A stretch of 64,000 nucleotides of DNA from Larkinella soli (GCF_003703975.1 NZ_QTJY01000005.1:124001-188000); one strand, 5' to 3'; numbered from the stretch's first letter, positions 17,755 to 26,188 are shown. The notes: generated from the sequence alone by a model not told the origin. Numbers and translations are program-made.

Positions 17755-19404
17755 ATGAAACGATTCTTCCGATTTCTGCTGTGGGCGCTGCTGCTCACCG
17801 GCGGCACATTCTCTTTCGCCCACGTCGGCAGCCCCGGTGTGCTGGTGCAGAAGCAGTCCGGCAAATACCGGGTGCTGGTTAATGTAATACCGCCCGACGT
17901 CGTACCGGGCACCGCCAAAGTGACGGTGTTCGTCGAGCAGGGCAACCCGACTTCCATTCTGGCCCGGCCGGTCTTTTTCGGCTCCGGCGACGAAGGGGCG
18001 CCCACCCACGACGAACTGAAAGCCGTGGCCGACCATCGCTTCGAGGGCATCGTCTGGCTGATGGATACCGGTTCGTCGAGCATCGAACTCGAACTGAACG
18101 GCCCTGACGGAAGAACGCCTGTCGTGGTGCCGGTGGTGTCCGTGGCGACGGCCCAGCGAACCATGCCCGCCGAAACCGGCGTGGTGCTTTCCATCGTCGG
18201 GCTGCTGCTGGTCATCCTGATGGTGACCATCATCGGGTCCAGTCTGGCCGACAGTACCCTCAAACCGGGCGAGGCCGTGCCGCCCCGGTTTCGGCGCAAG
18301 CGGCTGGTCGGCATGGGCATCGGGGCCGTCCTGCTGGTGCTGCTGCTGGCCGGCGGTCGCACCTGGTGGAACAGCTGGGCCGACGATTACCGCACCCATC
18401 AGCTCTATACCCCGCTGCCGATCCGGACGGAGGTAAAAACCGAGGGGGCGCAGTCGCTGCTGAGCATTCACTTCGATACGACCGGGTTTCATGAAAACCG
18501 GCAGAAACGCCGGATGCTGAGTTTCGTCGTGCCCGACCACGGCAAGCTGATGCACGTCTTTCTGGTGCGGGCGCCGGGCCTCGACGCCTTCGCCCACCTG
18601 CACCCCGACCGGCGCGATACGACCACGTATCAGGCCCAATTACCCCCTCTGCCCGCCGGAAAATACCTGCTGTATGCCGACATCGTTTACCGCAGCGGTT
18701 TTGCCGAAACCCTGACGGACACCATCGCCCTGCCCGCTCGCCCGGCGGCCTCCGCCCCCCCGACCGACCCCGACGACAGCTGGATGGTGGCCGAGCCGAT
18801 GGGCGTCAAAGCCAACGCCGTGGGCGTGCCGCACCTCGATGACGACATGGTGCTGTGCGGTATTCCGGGCGCTTCCTCGAAGCTGGCCGACGGTTCCAGT
18901 ATGCTCTGGATGGATAAACCGGGGCAGGTGCTGGAAGCCGGAAAACCGTATACCCTCAAATTTGCGCTGGCCGACGCCGGGGGCAAACCGGCCCCGATCG
19001 AGCCGTATCTGGGCATGAGCGGCCACGCGGCCATCGTCCGGTCGGACGGGTCGGTGTATATCCACCTGCACCCCGTCGGGACGTATTCGATGGCGGCCGA
19101 GTCGTTCATGGTCGACCGGATCGCCGACACCACCCGGCGCTTTACGTTTCCGAACCCGGCGGCCTTCCGCGACAGCGTCGACCGCTTCGTGGCCCGGCTG
19201 AAACAGGCACCGGAAGCGGAGAAAAACCGACTGCTGGCGGCTTCAATGCCGGGCATGTCGCACGATATGAAGGTGAACAACATGGTGGAGTTCCCCTATG
19301 CCTTTCCGCGCTCCGGCCATTACCGGATCTGGGTGCAGGTCAAACGCAACGGCCGGGTGCTGACCGGGGTGTTCGATACGCAGGTGAAGGAAAGCATCCT
19401 GTGA
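17755..19404 (+). CDS. Membrane-anchored His/Met-rich protein, putative metal handling
   Basis: This 549-residue protein has a signal peptide, then an Ig-like periplasmic domain (about residues 25-135), and two helices (about 140-165 and 182-200). A long domain follows with two related blocks: MHVFLVR...FAHLHP (His267, His281, His283) and SGHAAIVR...YIHLHP (His424, His437, His439). Near the C-terminus lies SMPGMSHDMKVNNM, a Met/His cluster of the kind found in copper proteins. LHP-type domains are known from exported proteins near copper and heavy-metal genes, so metal handling is my inference. It follows the duplicated-WH protein by 26 bases, which suggests a joint function. Confidence 0.55.
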   Translation: MKRFFRFLLWALLLTGGTFSFAHVGSPGVLVQKQSGKYRVLVNVIPPDVVPGTAKVTVFVEQGNPTSILARPVFFGSGDEGAPTHDELKAVADHRFEGIVWLMDTGSSSIELELNGPDGRTPVVVPVVSVATAQRTMPAETGVVLSIVGLLLVILMVTIIGSSLADSTLKPGEAVPPRFRRKRLVGMGIGAVLLVLLLAGGRTWWNSWADDYRTHQLYTPLPIRTEVKTEGAQSLLSIHFDTTGFHENRQKRRMLSFVVPDHGKLMHVFLVRAPGLDAFAHLHPDRRDTTTYQAQLPPLPAGKYLLYADIVYRSGFAETLTDTIALPARPAASAPPTDPDDSWMVAEPMGVKANAVGVPHLDDDMVLCGIPGASSKLADGSSMLWMDKPGQVLEAGKPYTLKFALADAGGKPAPIEPYLGMSGHAAIVRSDGSVYIHLHPVGTYSMAAESFMVDRIADTTRRFTFPNPAAFRDSVDRFVARLKQAPEAEKNRLLAASMPGMSHDMKVNNMVEFPYAFPRSGHYRIWVQVKRNGRVLTGVFDTQVKESIL

Positions 19405-19405
19405 G

Positions 19406-20209
19406 CTACGACTTCATTTTCTCCCGGATGGGAAGGTACTGCCGTTTCAGCCAGCGGCTGAGGCCGTCGAGGCCGGGGAAGAGCACGCGCTCGTTGACGT
19501 TGGCCTGATCGAGCTTGTCGCGAATTTCCCACTTCAGTTCGTAGGGAATGATGATTTTTCGGTAGACGTCGGGATGGTTGCGCAGCCATCCGTCCATGCC
19601 GGTGAGCGGGTTGGAGATGACCGAAAACAGAGCGAACTGGTTCACGATCCGGTCGTCGATGGAGGGCGGCTCGAAAAACAGGGCGAAGTCCTCCGCCCCG
19701 GCCAGCCCGTCGAACTCCGACAGCGAGGGAATATCCTTCAGCATTTCGACCGTAAAGACGTCGGCTCCTTCTTTTGCCAGCAGCGACCGGAGCGCTTCGG
19801 GAACCTGCTCGTGGACTTTTTTATAGTCGACGCACCAAACCGCCCCGTCGCAGTCGTATAGCAGAGGATTGTCGGTAACGAAATGCAGGGCGACGTAGGG
19901 CGAGAAGGTCCAGTCGAGCAGGCGGGTCGGCAGGCCATGGTGCTGGGCCACGGAGAGCCAGTACCAGAACGAGCCCTGGTCGACCACGTCGCGGTGGGCG
20001 TACTTCTTGAAGTTCCGAACCAGGTGCCCCTCCAGCTGGGCATGGTTGTCGGTCAGCCGCATGAGCGAAGTGGCGAGGGTAAAGTCGGCGCAGGAAAGCC
20101 CCCGGAACGCAAAGGGCGGTCGAAACCGCTGAATCTCGTCGATCCAGGCGTTCTCGTACAGACTATCCTGCAATTCATTCCAGCTACTGATTCGCGTTTC
20201 CATTCCCAT
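19406..20209 (-). CDS. FRG domain protein
   Basis: This protein of 267 residues carries an FRG domain, named for its Phe-Arg-Gly motif, here in PFAFRGLSCADFTLATSLMR near the N-terminus. Further family marks are FWYWLSVAQHHGLPTRLLDWT and PYVALHFVT. The domain is widespread in Bacteria and often occurs in defence or mobile contexts, but its activity is not established. Nothing around it here looks like a defence island. In-frame starts are ATG 20209, ATG 20203 and GTG 20233; I chose the upstream ATG (MGMETRISS). The gene is convergent with the gene that ends at 19404. Confidence 0.85.
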   Translation of the reverse strand: MGMETRISSWNELQDSLYENAWIDEIQRFRPPFAFRGLSCADFTLATSLMRLTDNHAQLEGHLVRNFKKYAHRDVVDQGSFWYWLSVAQHHGLPTRLLDWTFSPYVALHFVTDNPLLYDCDGAVWCVDYKKVHEQVPEALRSLLAKEGADVFTVEMLKDIPSLSEFDGLAGAEDFALFFEPPSIDDRIVNQFALFSVISNPLTGMDGWLRNHPDVYRKIIIPYELKWEIRDKLDQANVNERVLFPGLDGLSRWLKRQYLPIREKMKS

Positions 20210-20310
20210 GCGCCACTTTACCGTTGTTGACACAAACCCGCCTTCGGGACCGTTTGTTAGGAGGGCCGGGCTAAAATTGAAGGAACGGTCGAACCTATCG
20301 GCAATCCGAT

Positions 20311-20318
20311 TAACTTTA
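20311..20318 (+). promoter_or_regulatory. -7-like box before the cytochrome c gene
   Basis: TAACTTTA differs from TAnnTTTG by the last base. Transcription from it would begin near 20325, after the ATG at 20323, which favours the ATG at 20338. Confidence 0.4.
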
Positions 20319-20337
20319 CGGAATGTTGACTGTATTT

Positions 20338-20748
20338 ATGAGATTAGCGTTCATACTCGGTTTCTGCTTCCTGTCCACAGCCGTTTTTGCCCAATCCCGT
20401 AAGCCCGTACCCAAACCGGCCGCCGCCGGCGCGGGCCAGAAGGTGTATGAACAATACTGCCTGACGTGCCACCAGGCCGACGGTTCGGGCGTACCGAACC
20501 TGAACCCGCCCCTGCGCCAGACCGACTGGGTGCAGGGCGAGAAAGCCCGGCTGATCAACGTGGTGCTGAAGGGGCTGCAGGAACCGATCGAGATCAACGG
20601 AGAAACGTATGACAACGTCATGCCCGCCCACGACTTCCTGTCCGACAAGGAGATCGCCGACGTGCTGACCTATGTGCGCAGTAATTTCGGCAACAAGGCC
20701 GAGGCCGTAACGGCCGACGAGGTGAAGAAGGTACGGGCGGCCAAATAA
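20338..20748 (+). CDS. Periplasmic class I cytochrome c
   Basis: This small protein of 136 residues has a signal peptide (MRLAFILGFCFLSTAVFAQ) and one haem-binding motif, CLTCH (Cys41, Cys44, His45). DNVMPAHDFLSDKEIADVLTYVR carries the expected Met axial ligand; this is the normal ending of a cytochrome c domain. It should carry single electrons in the periplasm, for example to a terminal oxidase or from a dehydrogenase. An in-frame ATG at 20323 would add five residues. The sugar isomerase-like gene starts 42 bases after it, and such pairs of a c-type cytochrome with a periplasmic TIM-barrel protein are common in Bacteroidota sugar loci. Confidence 0.88.
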   Translation: MRLAFILGFCFLSTAVFAQSRKPVPKPAAAGAGQKVYEQYCLTCHQADGSGVPNLNPPLRQTDWVQGEKARLINVVLKGLQEPIEINGETYDNVMPAHDFLSDKEIADVLTYVRSNFGNKAEAVTADEVKKVRAAK

Positions 20749-20790
20749 TACCGGGATCGCCGTGGCGGGCCGGCAACCAAACCCTTGCTG

Positions 20791-21630
20791 ATGATGAAGA
20801 AGGTAATTCTCTCTGCCCTGCTGGCCCTCGGGCCGGTCGCTGCCGCAACGGCCCAGAAGACGTCGCCGGTCGGCCTTCAGTTGTACAGTTTCCGTCAGGA
20901 ATTCCCGAAGGACGTGGCCGGAACGATGGCCCGGGTGAAGGAGATGGGCTTCCGGGAAGTGGAACTGGCCGGAACCTACGGCCTGTCCCTGACCGACTTC
21001 CGCAAACTGCTGGATAAAAACGGCCTGAAAGCCGTCAGCACCGGGGCTTCCTTCGAGGACCTGGAAAAAAACGTACCGAAAATTCTGGAGGAAGCCCGGG
21101 CCTTCGGCGTGAAATACGTCATGTGCGCCTGGATACCGCACCAGGGGGACCGGTTTACCATCAACGACGCCCAGCGGGCCGTCGACGCTTTCAATACCGC
21201 CGGCAAATTACTGAGAGACAACGGCTTTTCGTTCTGTTACCACATCCACGGCTATGAATTCCAACCGTACCGGAACGGGACTTTCTTCGACTACATGATC
21301 GAGAACCTCGACCCGAAATATGTCAACTTCGAGATGGACGTGTTCTGGGTCAGACACCCCGGCCAGGACCCGGTCGCCCTGCTGAAGAAATATCCGAACC
21401 GGTTTCCGCTGATGCACCTGAAAGACCGCAGGCCCGGCACCCCGGGCAACGATACCGGCCATGTGGACGTGGAGTCGAACGTGACGCTGGGCCAGGGTGA
21501 TCTCGGCATTGCCGAAATCATGAAACAGGCCCGAAAATCGGGGGTGAAGCACTATTTCATCGAAGACGAATCCTCGCGGGCGATGCAGCAGGTGCCGGAG
21601 AGCGTCGCCTTTCTCCGGACCGCCCTGTAG
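20791..21630 (+). CDS. Exported sugar phosphate isomerase/epimerase-like TIM barrel
   Basis: This protein of 279 residues belongs to the xylose-isomerase-like TIM-barrel family (AP endonuclease 2 family). It has a signal peptide (MMKKVILSALLALGPVAAATAQ), then VGLQLYSFRQEFPKDV, FREVELAG, a central HIHGYEF, VNFEMDVFW and LMHLKDR, and ends with an SGVKHYFIEDE strand. The His, Glu and Asp residues at these strand ends would bind a divalent metal. The family interconverts or dehydrates sugars; being exported, this one should act on free periplasmic sugars, not phosphates. I chose the ATG pair at 20791 instead of the TTG at 20785. It is probably cotranscribed with the cytochrome c gene. Confidence 0.87.
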   Translation: MMKKVILSALLALGPVAAATAQKTSPVGLQLYSFRQEFPKDVAGTMARVKEMGFREVELAGTYGLSLTDFRKLLDKNGLKAVSTGASFEDLEKNVPKILEEARAFGVKYVMCAWIPHQGDRFTINDAQRAVDAFNTAGKLLRDNGFSFCYHIHGYEFQPYRNGTFFDYMIENLDPKYVNFEMDVFWVRHPGQDPVALLKKYPNRFPLMHLKDRRPGTPGNDTGHVDVESNVTLGQGDLGIAEIMKQARKSGVKHYFIEDESSRAMQQVPESVAFLRTAL

Positions 21631-21646
21631 CGGTTGGCCGGGTTCG

Positions 21647-21931
21647 CTATTTCCAGTCGGGCCGGACCAGGAGCAGCATCCCCACGAACAGACCGTAGGT
21701 CAGCAGCGGCAGGGCCAGCATCCAGAGCACCATGACGCCCAGTTCGGGCTGCCCGTTGTTTTTCAGAAACATTGCCAGCCCGACGTCGCCGGTGCTGAGC
21801 AGCGTGGCCGACAGCAGGCTGCCGATGGAATCCGTCTTCCGCCGGAACCTCCGGTCGGACAGCATCTCGTAGACTGCATATAGAATGGCTGCTCCGTTGA
21901 TGGCCGCCCCTGTCAGAAAAAACCAGTTCAT
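21647..21931 (-). CDS. Small three-helix membrane protein
   Basis: I do not recognise this 94-residue protein. It has three hydrophobic segments: residues 2-22 (FFLTGAAINGAAILYAVYEM), about 40-58, and about 66-90. A short basic stretch, DRRFRRKTD, lies after the first, so the inside-positive rule puts that loop in the cytoplasm. There are no conserved catalytic residues. The gene is convergent with the sugar isomerase-like gene (16-base gap), and no partner is evident. It looks like a real gene because the frame is full of hydrophobic codons typical of a membrane protein and ends cleanly. Confidence 0.6.
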   Translation of the reverse strand: MNWFFLTGAAINGAAILYAVYEMLSDRRFRRKTDSIGSLLSATLLSTGDVGLAMFLKNNGQPELGVMVLWMLALPLLTYGLFVGMLLLVRPDWK

Positions 21932-22045
21932 CTCCCTTCGTAGTTGTGTTTACCGGAACGGTACAAAACTAAACCGGGCTGGGGCCGCAAGCCAGCCGGA
22001 ATCAATACCGGGTTCGGATGGCTTGACAACAGGTCGGAAATGGCG

Positions 22046-22072
22046 GCCGTTCGACGGCGGCCGTCGAACGGC
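22046..22072. terminator. GC-rich perfect hairpin behind the AraC gene
   Basis: GCCGTTCGACGG (22046-22057) pairs perfectly with CCGTCGAACGGC (22061-22072) over a 3-base loop. It lies 18 bases beyond the stop codon of the minus-strand AraC gene. There is no T-run on either side, so it may block exonucleases instead of acting as a classical terminator. Confidence 0.45.
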
Positions 22073-22089
22073 GAACGACGCCCGGCGGT

Positions 22090-23109
22090 TCAGAAACGGC
22101 TCATTTCCTTTTTGATCTGAGTCGGGGTGGCATTGGTCCAGGTTTTCAGGGCTTTGCGGAACGAGCTGGACTCAGTATAGCCCAGCACGTCGGCGATGGC
22201 CTGCACCTTGGCGTCGGTGTTCCGGATCATCCGGACGGCCAGTTCCTTTTTCAGTTGGCTGCACACCGCCCGGTAGCTACTGCCTTCTCCGGCCAGCCGG
22301 CGCTGGAACGACCGCAGGCTCAGGTTCATGTGCAGGGCGATCACCTCCACGGGCGGCACCTGCCCTTTAAAGTCCTGCATCAGCACGGACTGCACCTGGT
22401 CGGAGAACCGCATCGAACGCAGCACCTCCTTTTTCTTCTCGGCCAGCAGGTGGTTCAGCAGCGCATAAACCGAACGGTCGTAGTTGAGCAGGGGCGCTTC
22501 AAAGTCTTCCCGCCGGAACAGAAGCCGGTCGGTCGGGCAATTGAAGTGGAGCGGGCACTTAAAAATGCGTCGGTATTCGTCGGGGGAGCCGTTTTCGGGG
22601 TAGCTGAACTCGGCCCGCAGGGGTACGAGCTTCCGGCCGGTCAGCAGCCGGGCGATGCTGACGGAACTGGACATGGCCATTTCGACGGCGTGCCGGGCCG
22701 TCACCGGCGAGACGTTTTGCCACAACGGATCGACGCCGTAACTGTAGGCATACCCATCCCCCACCCGCTCCAGGTCGTAGGAAACCCATCCCGACAGCAT
22801 CCGCTGGTGTTCACGCATCGCCAGAACCGCTTCCTTCATGGTCGGGCAGCTCTGGATCAGGTGACCGACCATGCCCAGCACGCCGGGCGTGTTCTGCTCG
22901 CCCAGATGCAGGCCGGCCACCTCGTCGCCGGTGGTCCGCAGGATTTCCTCCCACAACCGGGTAATCGGCTCGACGCCCGGAATCCGGCGCTCGGTGTCCG
23001 ACAGGTCTTCGGGCCGCAGGCCCACGCCGTCACAGAGCCGCTGGAGGTCGGCGCCCCGGGCCGCAGCGTTGTAGATGATGTTGCGTATAATGTAAACCGT
23101 GGTGTACAT
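22090..23109 (-). CDS. AraC family regulator (OruR-type, arabinose-binding-like N-terminus)
   Basis: This 339-residue regulator begins MYTTVYIIRN and has an N-terminal ligand domain of the Arabinose_bd type (PF12625), with LWEEILRTTGDEVAGLHLGE. The C-terminal AraC helix-turn-helix lies at about 240-339: LHMNLSLRSFQRRLAGEGSS, then VQAIADVLGYTESSSFRKAL, FxKWxG-like TWTNATPTQ. Relatives such as OruR and MmsR control amino-acid or fatty-acid catabolism in Pseudomonas. A longer frame to 23238 would overlap the divergent promoter region, so I use 23109. It is divergent from a diheme cytochrome gene, the likeliest target. Confidence 0.85.
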   Translation of the reverse strand: MYTTVYIIRNIIYNAAARGADLQRLCDGVGLRPEDLSDTERRIPGVEPITRLWEEILRTTGDEVAGLHLGEQNTPGVLGMVGHLIQSCPTMKEAVLAMREHQRMLSGWVSYDLERVGDGYAYSYGVDPLWQNVSPVTARHAVEMAMSSSVSIARLLTGRKLVPLRAEFSYPENGSPDEYRRIFKCPLHFNCPTDRLLFRREDFEAPLLNYDRSVYALLNHLLAEKKKEVLRSMRFSDQVQSVLMQDFKGQVPPVEVIALHMNLSLRSFQRRLAGEGSSYRAVCSQLKKELAVRMIRNTDAKVQAIADVLGYTESSSFRKALKTWTNATPTQIKKEMSRF

Positions 23110-23203
23110 CCGCTGGCTAAAATGGCATGAATTACCCCCTCTTTGGCGCAAATTACGACATCCGCGGCCGAATGGAAGGGCTTTCTTTGTGCTGATTATT
23201 AAC

Positions 23204-23222
23204 CGGTAAGGGGGTCTTACCG
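23204..23222. promoter_or_regulatory. Short inverted repeat in the AraC/cytochrome divergent region
   Basis: CGGTAAG (23204-23210) and CTTACCG (23216-23222) form a perfect 7-bp inverted repeat with a 5-base spacer, 17 bases before the cytochrome start codon. It could be an operator or a hairpin that masks translation initiation; the sequence alone cannot decide. Confidence 0.3.
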
Positions 23223-23239
23223 TAAACAACAAATGCAAG

Positions 23240-24109
23240 ATGAAAAAACGACTGAAAACGGCAGGCGTCCTGGTGGGGGCGGTCCTGCTTCTGGCGCTCG
23301 CCTACTACGCAAAAGCCTACCTCAGCACCGAAGCCCGGCGCCAGAAAGTGTATGCGGTCACCGCCGAACCGCTCCGGATCGAAGCCGACTCCGCCCTGCT
23401 GGCGACCGGAAAACGGCTCGTGACCGTGAAAGCCTGCGCCGATTGCCACGGCAGGGACCTCAGCGGCAAAGTGCTGCTGGACGACCCCCTCATGGGGCGG
23501 CTCGTGGCCCGCAACCTGACGAAGGGCAAAGGCGGCCTCCCGGCCGATTTCGACACGGAAGACTGGGTGATGGCCCTGCGGCACGGCCTGGGAAAAGACC
23601 GCAAGTCCCTGCTTTACATGCCCGCCCAGAACTTCAGCCGGCTCAGCGAAGCCGATCTGAAAGCCATCATCGCCTACTGCGCGCAGGTGCCGGCCGTCGA
23701 CCGGGAACTGCCCGAAAGCCGCCTGGGACCGATTGGCCGGATCATGACCGACCTCGACAAAGTGCCGCTGTTTCCGGCCGAACTGGTGGATCATCACCTG
23801 CCCCTGAACCGGAACCTAAAACCGGCGGTGACGGTTCAGTACGGCCAGTACGTCGCGATGGTCTGTAGCGGCTGTCATCAACCCGACCTGAAAGGTGTCG
23901 GGCCGGCCAAAGACGGCAAGCCGACTCCGCCCGACATCACCTCGACCGGCCGGGCGGGCCGCTGGACCGAGCAGCAGTTTATCCGCACCCTGCGCACCGG
24001 TATCCGGCCCGACGGCCGCAAACTGGCCCCCGGTATGCCCTGGGCCATGACGAAGGAAATGACCGATACCGAACTGAGGGCGCTGCACCTTTATCTGAAA
24101 TCGGTCTGA
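23240..24109 (+). CDS. Membrane-anchored diheme cytochrome c
   Basis: This 289-residue protein has one N-terminal membrane helix (about residues 8-24) that probably stays as an anchor. Two cytochrome c domains follow. The first haem motif is CADCHG (Cys66-His70) with a later SLLYMPAQNF Met ligand. The second is CSGCH (Cys209-His213) with APGMPWAMTKEMT. This layout is that of membrane-anchored electron-transfer subunits of periplasmic dehydrogenases. No dehydrogenase gene is adjacent, so the partner is unknown. It is divergent from the AraC regulator across 130 bases. Confidence 0.88.
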   Translation: MKKRLKTAGVLVGAVLLLALAYYAKAYLSTEARRQKVYAVTAEPLRIEADSALLATGKRLVTVKACADCHGRDLSGKVLLDDPLMGRLVARNLTKGKGGLPADFDTEDWVMALRHGLGKDRKSLLYMPAQNFSRLSEADLKAIIAYCAQVPAVDRELPESRLGPIGRIMTDLDKVPLFPAELVDHHLPLNRNLKPAVTVQYGQYVAMVCSGCHQPDLKGVGPAKDGKPTPPDITSTGRAGRWTEQQFIRTLRTGIRPDGRKLAPGMPWAMTKEMTDTELRALHLYLKSV

Positions 24110-24203
24110 AGGGCCTGATCCGGAGGCCCCGGGCACGGCAAAATCTTGAGCAAGCGGTCGTCGGTTGTCATGTTTTACTACCTCCCGGGTCAGCGGCAGT
24201 CTA

Positions 24204-24211
24204 TAGTTTTG
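24204..24211 (+). promoter_or_regulatory. -7 box before the glycosyltransferase gene
   Basis: TAGTTTTG is a full TAnnTTTG match, 42 bases before the ATG at 24254. No well-placed -33 element is evident. Confidence 0.45.
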
Positions 24212-24253
24212 CACCGTTGATGACCAACCGAAAAGTACCACACGACAAATACG

Positions 24254-25579
24254 ATGAAAAAGCAGAAATTCCTCTTTGCCTGTATGCCCTTCGAAGGGCA
24301 TTTCAACCCGCTGACGGCCCTGGCCGTTCATCTTAAAAGCCTCGGACACGACGTCCGCTGGTATGCCGGGGCCGGCTTTGCCGACGGCCTGAACCGCCTG
24401 GGTATCCGGCACTACCCGTTCCTGAAAGCCGTGGAACTGAACCAGAAGAACCTGGAGAAGCTCCTGCCCGAACGCAGCAAACACAAGGGCAAACTGGCGA
24501 AACTGAAATTCGACATCAAACACGCCTTTCTGGCCCGGGTGCCGGAATTTGTAGCGGATCTGGACGAAATCCGGGAAGATTTTCCGTTCGATATACTCGT
24601 CAGCGACTGCGCCTTCGGGGCTTCGCCCATCGCCCGCAAACGGTATGGGGTGCTGAGCGTCGTGATCGGCGTCATGCCGCTGATGCAGACCTCCTGCGAC
24701 CTCGCCCCGACCGGCCTCGGCCTGACGCCCTCCCGTCATTTTCCGGGCCGCGTAATGCAGGCCGTCCTCCGGTGGGTCAACAAAAACATCATCTTCAGGG
24801 AATCGACGGAATACGCCAACCGGATCATGGAGTCGTTCGGCCTGCCGCCCTTCGAGGTGAGCATTTTCGACGCCCTCGTGCAGGACGCCGACCTGTATCT
24901 CCAGAGCGGTACGCCCGGCTTTGAGTACCAACGCAGCGATCTGGGCCGGAACATCCGGTTCGTGGGGCCGATGCTGCCCCATCAAAACGGCGCAAAGCAT
25001 CCGTTCAGACATATCGAAAAGCTGAAAAAGCACTGCAAGGTCATCCTGGCGACGCAGGGCACCGTCGAGCGCGACCCCGGCAAGATTCTGGTACCGACGC
25101 TGGAAGCCTTCCGCAACACCGAATACCTGGTGGTGGCGACGACGGGCGGTTCGCAGACGGCCGAGCTGCGGGCGCGGTTTCCGGAGCCGAACGTCATCAT
25201 CGAGGATTTCATCGACTTCAATTCCATCATGCCCCATGCCGACGTCTACGTGACCAACGCGGGCTACGGCGGGGTGATGCTCAGCATCTTGAACGAACTG
25301 CCGATGGTGACGGCCGGCGTTCATGAAGGGAAGAATGAGATTGCCGCCCGGGTCGGTTATTTCAAGCTGGGCGTCAACCTGAACACCGAACGCCCGACGG
25401 CCGCCCAGATCCGCCGGAGCGTCGAGCAGGTGCTGGCCGACAAGCAATACCGGAAAAACATGGTGGCCATGAGCGAAGAATTCCGGAAATACAACGCTGG
25501 CCTGCTCTGTGAGCAATACATCGCCGAACTGGTGGAAAGCCGCCGGATGCCGCAGCCGGAGGCAGAAATCACATTCTGA
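24254..25579 (+). CDS. UGT/macrolide-type glycosyltransferase (GT1)
   Basis: This 441-residue protein has the two Rossmann domains of GT-B glycosyltransferases of family GT1. The N-terminal acceptor domain starts KQKFLFACMPFEGHFNPLTA, with the usual G-HFNP loop and His as the possible catalytic base. The C-terminal donor domain carries VILATQGTVERD, an NVIIEDFIDFNSIMPHADVY strand and TNAGYGGVMLSI. In plant and bacterial UGTs this region is usually HGG; here it is NAGYGG, so the His of HGG is replaced by Asn. It would transfer a sugar from a nucleotide donor to a lipid, sterol or small molecule. A terminator follows 28 bases after the stop. Confidence 0.85.
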   Translation: MKKQKFLFACMPFEGHFNPLTALAVHLKSLGHDVRWYAGAGFADGLNRLGIRHYPFLKAVELNQKNLEKLLPERSKHKGKLAKLKFDIKHAFLARVPEFVADLDEIREDFPFDILVSDCAFGASPIARKRYGVLSVVIGVMPLMQTSCDLAPTGLGLTPSRHFPGRVMQAVLRWVNKNIIFRESTEYANRIMESFGLPPFEVSIFDALVQDADLYLQSGTPGFEYQRSDLGRNIRFVGPMLPHQNGAKHPFRHIEKLKKHCKVILATQGTVERDPGKILVPTLEAFRNTEYLVVATTGGSQTAELRARFPEPNVIIEDFIDFNSIMPHADVYVTNAGYGGVMLSILNELPMVTAGVHEGKNEIAARVGYFKLGVNLNTERPTAAQIRRSVEQVLADKQYRKNMVAMSEEFRKYNAGLLCEQYIAELVESRRMPQPEAEITF

Positions 25580-25607
25580 TTTTCAATTAACTACATACCA
25601 AAAAAAG

Positions 25608-25637
25608 AAACCAGATACCGTGTGGTATCTGGTTTTC
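25608..25637. terminator. Bidirectional Rho-independent terminator
   Basis: AAACCAGATACC (25608-25619) pairs perfectly with GGTATCTGGTTT (25624-25635) around a GTGT loop, with A-rich sequence before and T-rich after. It sits between two convergent genes and should serve both strands. Confidence 0.85.
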
Positions 25638-25675
25638 TGAATTTCCCAATAACCTAACCAATTATTCCTGTTTAC

Positions 25676-26131
25676 TTATTTTTTAGCCGTGAAGGCCAGC
25701 GAAAGCTTGTCGCCCGTGTCGGGGTCGGTGCCGGAAATGTTGAAGATGATGTTGCTGCCGTCGGCGTCCCCGATGCGGTCACCACCGGCATACAGGCCGA
25801 ATACCTTACCGGATTCGCGTACTTCGATGTCCATGTCTTCGATCAGGGCGATGGTGCCTTCGCCGTCCAGTTTCAGCGTCACGTCCATGGTAGCACCGGT
25901 CGAGGTTTTCTTGATGACGGCGGTTCCGGAAGCGACGGTTTTGCCGGCTTCCACCAGCGGCAGTTTCGGCAGTTCGAGTTCATCGGCGCCCTGCACGAAA
26001 TGGAATGAGCTCATTTTGTAGCTGCCGGCGACGGATGAAATAGGATCTTTCGGTTCGGGCTGCGGATCGTTTTCTTTTTTGCAGGCTGCGAACGTCAGGA
26101 GTGCGAAGAGGAAGATAAGTACCTTTTTCAT
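25676..26131 (-). CDS. Small lipoprotein, lipocalin-like
   Basis: This 151-residue protein has a clear lipoprotein signal (MKKVLIFLFALLTFAAC, Cys17), then a polar KKENDPQPEPKDP linker and a beta-rich domain. That domain has the pattern VAGSYKMSSF...GTAVIKKT...MDVTLKLDGEG, similar to the lipocalin-like domains (DUF4377/DUF5004 type) found in Bacteroidota lipoproteins. No catalytic residues are seen, so ligand binding or a structural role in the envelope is possible. It has its own promoter (26157-26188) and a terminator after it, so it is monocistronic. Confidence 0.65.
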   Translation of the reverse strand: MKKVLIFLFALLTFAACKKENDPQPEPKDPISSVAGSYKMSSFHFVQGADELELPKLPLVEAGKTVASGTAVIKKTSTGATMDVTLKLDGEGTIALIEDMDIEVRESGKVFGLYAGGDRIGDADGSNIIFNISGTDPDTGDKLSLAFTAKK

Positions 26132-26156
26132 TAGTGTGTTGTTTGTGTGTTCGCTG

Positions 26157-26188
26157 CAAACTTAGCGCATGCACCGCCCCTGAAACAA
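26157..26188 (-). promoter_or_regulatory. Promoter of the small lipoprotein gene
   Basis: On the minus strand TTG (26186-26188) and TAAGTTTG (26157-26164) are separated by 21 bases, matching the Bacteroidota -33/-7 arrangement. The start codon lies 26 bases downstream. Confidence 0.6.

Noticed and set aside
19406-20209. Defence island around the FRG protein
   Set aside because: FRG domains often occur in defence loci, but the neighbours are metabolic and no nuclease, methylase or mobile gene is near.
23816-25516. Minus-strand open frame of 566 codons
   Set aside because: Antisense to the glycosyltransferase and cytochrome genes; no family pattern.
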